Source: Sipunculus nudus
Taxonomy: Eukaryota; Annelida; Sipuncula; Golfingiida; Sipunculidae
NCBI GenBank assembly: GCA_026874595.1
Contig: CM049314.1
Location: 27,911,729 to 27,975,728, forward strand
Direction of reading: 5' to 3'
DNA: 64,000 bases
The notes beneath the pieces are model-generated. The model saw only the letters and a program-made list of their open reading frames with translations. It did no database searches and was not told the origin of the DNA. Below are positions 59,156 to 64,000 of this stretch, in pieces (the first letter of the stretch is position 1; every line of letters begins with the position of its first letter). Made by a program: the position numbers and the translations under genes.

Positions 59156-60454
59156 ATGTTAGCCTCCAAGGTTTTTCATGTTACTCTGTTTCAAATCGTT
59201 TTTATGGTACAACGTATTCAAGGCGTTACCGGCTTGAATGTGTGTGAAAAAAAAGATGATCATTGCATTCTACACGGCATGGGTGACTGGAACTGGATCC
59301 TGAATTTTCAAAATCTGAAAGATCTGGGTATACTAACAACACTAAACCTGTGGGAGTGCAACCTGTCTTCACTAGGGATAAATGCCTTCCCGGAGTTTTT
59401 GTCAGTCAGGTACCTCCTATTGTCATCAAATCATATAAGCAGAATCACCAAGAACCAGTTCCCCAACCTGGATGAACTTAATGAATTGTATCTAGACAAC
59501 AACAAAATCCAGGATATCGAGCCTGGTTCATTCGGGCATTTAACAGGATTGGCAATCCTTGACCTGAGCCACAACATCCTCTCGCATCTTAGAACCGGCA
59601 TATTCGAAGGTTTGATAAATCTTCGATACCTAGAACTGAGCTACAACCATATGACCGCTTTACCATCCGACGTTTTTACAGTATTCCCAAGACTGGTAAT
59701 TCTCCGGCTATCGCACAATGTTATAACTGAGCTTGATACTTTGAACGTTTTGCCGGACTCTCTTGAATGGCTTGATCTCACAGGTAACAACATACGTTTA
59801 TTACCACGTTTATATGCATGTAATTTGACCGTTACCTTAATTGGAAACAATATACATTGTGGTTGTATACTTCCGAACATTTTCGAGGACCATTCGGAAA
59901 AGTGCAAGTTGGTGTTTAATTGTATTTCAGCACAGCATATGAAAAACGCCGGTTCCATTTATAACATAAGTTTCAGTTACATTGGTTGTAACGATCTACC
60001 TGTTATTGAAGAACACATTCTTCAAAGTTTTTCGGACATGATTGGATTTATTGGTTTCTGCAACATTTCCGCGCCAGAGCTTAACTTTAACGGAACTCAC
60101 ATTAAGTGTAGAGGATTTTCTAACCCCGCTCCTGTGCTGGAATTATACCGAGATGATATGCTTACATGGTCCGAGAGACCAAGCATTGACGACGCTGGGG
60201 TCACTTTCTTGTTGAGGCGCATGAAAGCTGTCCACGGTAAATACATGTGCGTAGCCAGAAATAACGTAACCATGAAAGAGCTTAACGTTACGTTGTGGAT
60301 TCCTGGCAATATGAATGTAAAGAACTCCACAGAAGAAACCAGAAACATCAATCAAGAGACTGTGCTTTTTCCTCACAAACTAGCAGTACTGTTTTTTGCC
60401 TTGGCTGCAATGATTCTCAGTGCAACAGCCATTTGTTTCAAATTATGTTTGTAG
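59156..60454 (+). CDS. LRR-Ig membrane/secreted protein 2 (single exon)
   Basis: Intact 432-codon frame. An in-frame TGA at 59075-59077 with no ATG between supports this start. Signal peptide about 1-25; N-cap C30/C37; about seven LRRs (58-215; e.g. LNELYLDNNKIQDIEPGSFG, LAILDLSHNILSHLRTGIFE, LEWLDLTGNNIRLLP). C-cap C235, C237, C250, C256, C278; Ig-like domain about 302-383 with C318/C365 (GKYMC context). A conserved FCNISAP..NGTHIKCRGFSN entry strand is nearly identical to gene 1. Transmembrane segment 408-427 with a tiny tail (FKLCL), no signalling domain. Start-to-start distance to gene 1 is 4.83 kb, same strand. Retention of all cysteines and the open frame suggests selection. The likely role is extracellular recognition or adhesion; the ligand is unknown. 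Confidence 0.93.
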   Translation: MLASKVFHVTLFQIVFMVQRIQGVTGLNVCEKKDDHCILHGMGDWNWILNFQNLKDLGILTTLNLWECNLSSLGINAFPEFLSVRYLLLSSNHISRITKNQFPNLDELNELYLDNNKIQDIEPGSFGHLTGLAILDLSHNILSHLRTGIFEGLINLRYLELSYNHMTALPSDVFTVFPRLVILRLSHNVITELDTLNVLPDSLEWLDLTGNNIRLLPRLYACNLTVTLIGNNIHCGCILPNIFEDHSEKCKLVFNCISAQHMKNAGSIYNISFSYIGCNDLPVIEEHILQSFSDMIGFIGFCNISAPELNFNGTHIKCRGFSNPAPVLELYRDDMLTWSERPSIDDAGVTFLLRRMKAVHGKYMCVARNNVTMKELNVTLWIPGNMNVKNSTEETRNINQETVLFPHKLAVLFFALAAMILSATAICFKLCL

Positions 60455-60539
60455 TCGATAACTCCTAATAGTTGGCCAGCCAAACTCTGAAAAGTCCTCT
60501 AGAATTACTTTTACGGCATCGCGTGTTAATAGCAGGCAT

Positions 60540-60660
60540 CCGTGTGGGATTTGCCCAGTAAAAGGAGGTAAAAACGATGTAGGTGGATGCCATCGTGAAA
60601 TTTGAATTTGAAGATCATTTTGAGGGTCAGCAAGGTTCAAAGGTACGAAAGGTACGAAAT
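60540..60660 (-). repeat. GGTGGATGCCA-type repeat fragment, minus orientation
   Basis: GTTAATAGCAGGCATCC, GTAGGTGGATGCCATC and GATCATTTTGAGGGTCA are the reverse complement of blocks at 62105-62210 and 63710-63850 (GGTGGCATCCACC, TGCCTG.TATTAACAAGCAAT). It lies in the gene 2 3' UTR. Confidence 0.6.
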
Positions 60661-60778
60661 TTTTTTCTTAGTTTGGTGTAATATAAAACACTTTTTTCCT
60701 ATAAGATGTCCATAATATCAACTTGTTTTGATGATTGCAAATGAAAATTTAGTATTGCAAACTGATTAACTTGTAATG

Positions 60779-60788
60779 AATAAATAAA
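60779..60788 (+). terminator. Polyadenylation signal, LRR-Ig gene 2
   Basis: Overlapping AATAAATAAA about 325 nt after the stop codon; the nearest strong candidate. Confidence 0.5.
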
Positions 60789-60799
60789 TGTTGATAATT

Positions 60800-62060
60800 T
60801 ACTACATAGGATTGTGGTTTCACTGAATGTGTAACCGTGTGTATGCACTGTACATAGTCCGAGGGTTTGTGTGTTTGTCTCTCACTCGCCTCTTAGACGT
60901 CTGAATGCACAGACTTAAATTTTAGGCATGTTATCATGCATAAGCCACATTAGCAAGCTTTTGTTTGCAATATGACTGTGGCCCCCAGGGGCGCTGTCGA
61001 TTATGACACGGCTACGTTTTGTTTTGTTATAGATGTCAGTTTGTTCTGTTTGTCAACATGAATTGACAATTTGACAGCAGTTTCTTCAACAATATGAAGT
61101 TGTAAACTCCTTTCATTGCAGTGATATAAACGTTATATTTATTTCTTATTGTCACGAAGCAGATAAAGTCTCAAATGGACGCATTCTGCGAATATTTCAT
61201 TTATGATAGTGCTAACTGATGTATAATCATTTCATCCTGTCTTTTTTTCAGTAAATAAATGTATAATACATAATAAACAGGAAGAACAAGGGGGGTCCCA
61301 TGTACCCCACACTTAATTTATAGGACCACCTTTTAACTGTTCTAAAGTGTCTATAACACATTTGGAATAAAGAAAATAAAGAAAACGTGCCAAAATAAAT
61401 AAAAATAAAAACAAAAGCAGTGGTTTCTGATAAGCTCGATGGATTATATATCCTTTATATCTATAGTTATTTAAACACCTTTCAGCAAATAAATAATCGG
61501 GAAATTAACAATGTAACCTTCAAAGAGCATCTAAAATCGTGTACATTTAATCATCAAAAGATAATTAAAGAGCCTGTTTTTACCACATATATTTATCATA
61601 TAAAAATTGGTTTCTTAGATTTCCGGATGCATACATGGTGGCATATATGGTGTCTCCGTCTCATCTTACCGTCTTATATTCTGTCAAATTCCCTCACGTA
61701 AAGCATGAACAGATCACTAGATTCGTGTTAGTTGCCTTAAAAACATTATAATAAGCAAATATCCGTTATTCATGGACCTTTTATCCTGCATTTTTCAAAA
61801 TGTTGACAGTTATGATTTAAAGTGTGTAAAAGGCACTTTGAGAAACACATAAAAATACCCCTTACTCCGTTTCCATACGTCTTGATTCAGAGTAGAAAAA
61901 AATTACTGTGTGAGCAAAACACACTTTTAAGTTTTACTTGTCATACTTTTAAGTGTAAGAAATTATGAACATAATTATTATGTGGCATGCTTACGTTGCA
62001 CTTGACACAAAATATATCTAAAGCTTAAGGTTACGGAATATACCTTGGTGTTATTGATGG
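60800..62060. other. No gene seen
   Basis: AT-rich intergenic sequence. The 93-residue plus frame at 61420-61701 has no domain character or splice support. Confidence 0.4.
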
Positions 62061-62089
62061 AAAAACACTATATACACGCTCAGGTTCAA

Positions 62090-63700
62090 TTTTCTTCGGT
62101 TTAACCTTGAAAATGACCTTAAAGGGTGGCATCCACCTAGACTTTTTCGATCACGGTTTGGTTGGTTGATCTGGCATGGGTGCCTGATATTAACAAGCAA
62201 TGTCCCCAAAAGTGAACAAGTGACCCATGGGTCATGACGCTCAGGCGACTGACATGTTGATGTTTCTGGGGTGCTCAAACATACCCCAATACTCTGTGAA
62301 TATAGGTCACTGTGACCCAATTTAAGGTTTCTTGTGAGAACTTTTGATGAACTCTCATGATGTCAAGTTAGACGATTCTGGACCCCATGATTATGATTTG
62401 TGCTCTTCTTTGGTATCAAATTTTCAATTATTTTTTTTTTTGGGGGGGGGTTCTTCTGAGCCCCATAGGTCAGACAATATGTGTGACAGAGACCAAAATC
62501 TAGGTTTTCAAGGAGTTTTTTCAGGCACCTATCTTGAGGTAAAGTTAGAAGATTCTAGGTTCAGTGGTTACAATTTGTGCCCTGTTGACAGATGACGGCA
62601 TCTTTTAAGGTCTCAAAATAGATAAAAAAAATGTAAAAAAAAATTTTTTAATACAGGTGGCGCCACCAGTCTGCAGAAACTGATGAAATATACCCATGCA
62701 AAGCCCATAGCTTGAAGAATATGGGTAATAGAGACCTCATTCCAGGTTTCGCAGAAGAATTTTTATTGACCTCTCTGGATGTAAAGTTAGAAGATTCCAG
62801 GTCCAGTGTTTACGATTTGTGCCTTGTCAACGGACAGACGACCGAATGGCCGGACGGACGACTGACAAAAAGTGATCGCTATAGCTCAGATGACTTACAG
62901 TCAATTGAGCTAAAAACTGATGTAACACCCCATGATCAATATCCATGTAAAGAATCATGGCGATCAATGCATTAGTTGTTCAGATACTTGAGGTTTTGTA
63001 TCACATTTTTCATTATTCTTGGGGCAACTTGGGAGCCCCATAGCTTGAAGAATATGGGTAACAGAGACCTAATTCTAGGTTTTCAAGGAGACTTTCATGG
63101 ACCTATCTGGGTGTAAAGTTAGCAGATTCCAGGTCCAGCAGTTACGATTTGTGCCCTGTTAACAGATGACCGCATCTTTTGAGGTCTCAAAAATAGAGGG
63201 AAAAAAATCGTAAAAAATAGAAAAAAAAAAACAGGTGGCGCCAACGGTTTGCAGAAACTAATGAAACACTTCATGATCAATATCCATGCAAAGATTCATG
63301 ATGATCAATGCATTAATTGTCAGATACTTGAGCTTTTGTATCAAAGCTTTCATTATTGGGGGGGGGGGGGGTACTTCGGAGCCCCATAGCTTGAAGAATA
63401 TGGGTAACAGAGACCTAATTCTAGGTTATCAAGGAAACTTTCATGGACCTTTCTGGATGCAAAGTTAGAAGGTTTCAGATCCAGCAGTTACAATTTGTGC
63501 CCTGTTAACAGATGACCGCATCTTTTGAGGTCTCAAAAATAGAGGAAAAAAATCGTAAAAAAATCGAAAATACGATTTGTGCCTTGTTAACGGACAGACG
63601 GCCGGACGGCCGTATGGCTGGACGACCGGACGGCCTGACGGACGACGGACAAGGAGTGATCGCTATAGCTAAGATGACTTACAGTCAGCTGAGCTAAAAA
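62090..63700 (+). repeat. Family R copies, C-module in three tandem units
   Basis: A GGTGGCATCCACC unit (62105-62200) precedes a family R 5' end (GACCCATGGGTC, 62222-62233) and an IR3-like AGGTCACTGTGACCC at 62303-62317. Three C-module units follow (62400, 62700/63000, 63340). Each has a G-run or GGGG, a GCCCCATAGCTTGAAGAATA block, GGTTTTCAAGGAGA, GTTAGAAGATTC.AGGTCCAG and TACGATTTGTGCCCTGTTAA. Terminal hairpins lie at about 62879-62912 and 63660-63698. The last carries a long GGAC/GGCC/GACG array (63594-63650). Confidence 0.78.
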
Positions 63701-64000
63701 TTGACCTTGGCTGGCCCATTTTTCAGTTAGACCTTGAAAATGACCTTGAAATTCAAAATTTCAGGTGGCATCCACCCAACTTTTTTCTTCACACTGTGGC
63801 TGATTGATGTAGCCTGGATGCCTGCTATAAACAAGCAATGCCCTTAAAATGAAAAGAAAAAAAAACTTTGGCTGGCCCACTATAATGTTTCAGTTAATTT
63901 CAGTAAGTTAATGTTAAATAATGGGATGTGGGTTAATTTTTTAGACAGGCCTGGATTCGGGGATGTTGGAGGGGGTATGCACTCTTTTTGCACTTTCTAT
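63701..64000 (+). repeat. GGTGGCATCCACC-type repeat
   Basis: TTGACCTTGGCTGGCCCATT, GACCTTGAAAATGACCTTGA, GGTGGCATCCACCCA and GCCTGCTATAAACAAGCAAT match 62090-62210. The remaining tail is unassigned. Confidence 0.6.

Noticed and set aside
54328-60454. Toll-like receptors
   Set aside because: LRR ectodomain but with an Ig domain, tiny tail and no TIR domain in either gene.

Overview
The window looks like nuclear DNA of a marine lophotrochozoan, most likely a mollusc. This is inferred from the AT-rich, intron-rich, extremely repeat-rich sequence, the dinucleotide microsatellites, the (GGAC)n-bearing dispersed repeats, and genes of the LRR-Ig and C-type-lectin type. No rRNA, tRNA, CRISPR array, operon or bacterial gene is visible. 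Coding density is very low: only two long intact reading frames exist, and most other ORFs are chance frames in repeats.

Layout. 1-7.5 kb: intergenic DNA with microsatellites, a foldback repeat, a Penelope/hammerhead-like motif and a hAT-like terminus. 7.5-30.6 kb: mainly one composite dispersed repeat family (called family R here), a decayed pogo/Tigger element (11.5-12.7 kb), and two weak candidate 66-nt minus-strand exons (17.4 and 30.7 kb). 31.1-35.6 kb: a full-structure but dead L1-type LINE on the minus strand. 35.9-39.8 kb: more family R plus tandem arrays. 40.2-43.9 kb: minus-strand exons of a C-type-lectin-like gene (signal-peptide exon and two half-CTLD exons, all phase 1) with a CR1/Rex-like LINE fragment in an intron. 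43.9-54.0 kb: microsatellites and head-to-tail family R copies, one split by an LTR that is itself split by a PIF/Harbinger-type MITE. 54.3-60.5 kb: two paralogous single-exon secreted/membrane LRR-Ig genes in tandem, each preceded by the same ~150-bp tandem repeat array. 60.5-64 kb: repeats.

The most striking feature is family R. Copies start with a motif around GACCCATGGGTC followed by GACGCTCAGCTG. They end in a conserved hairpin (AGCTCAG..GACT..AGTC..CTGAGCT) followed by AA. Several copies abut head to tail within 4-30 bp, and about 20 of about 22 recognised ends point the same way. Internal modules carry perfect nuclear-receptor-type sites: DR1 (TGACCTTTGACCT, at least seven perfect copies) and an inverted repeat IR3 identical to the consensus estrogen response element (AGGTCACAGTGACCT, two perfect copies plus near matches). 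No protein for its mobilisation is seen here.

The recognisable host genes (two LRR-Ig proteins, one CTLD protein) are all extracellular recognition-type proteins. That suggests an immune or cell-recognition neighbourhood, but this is inference.
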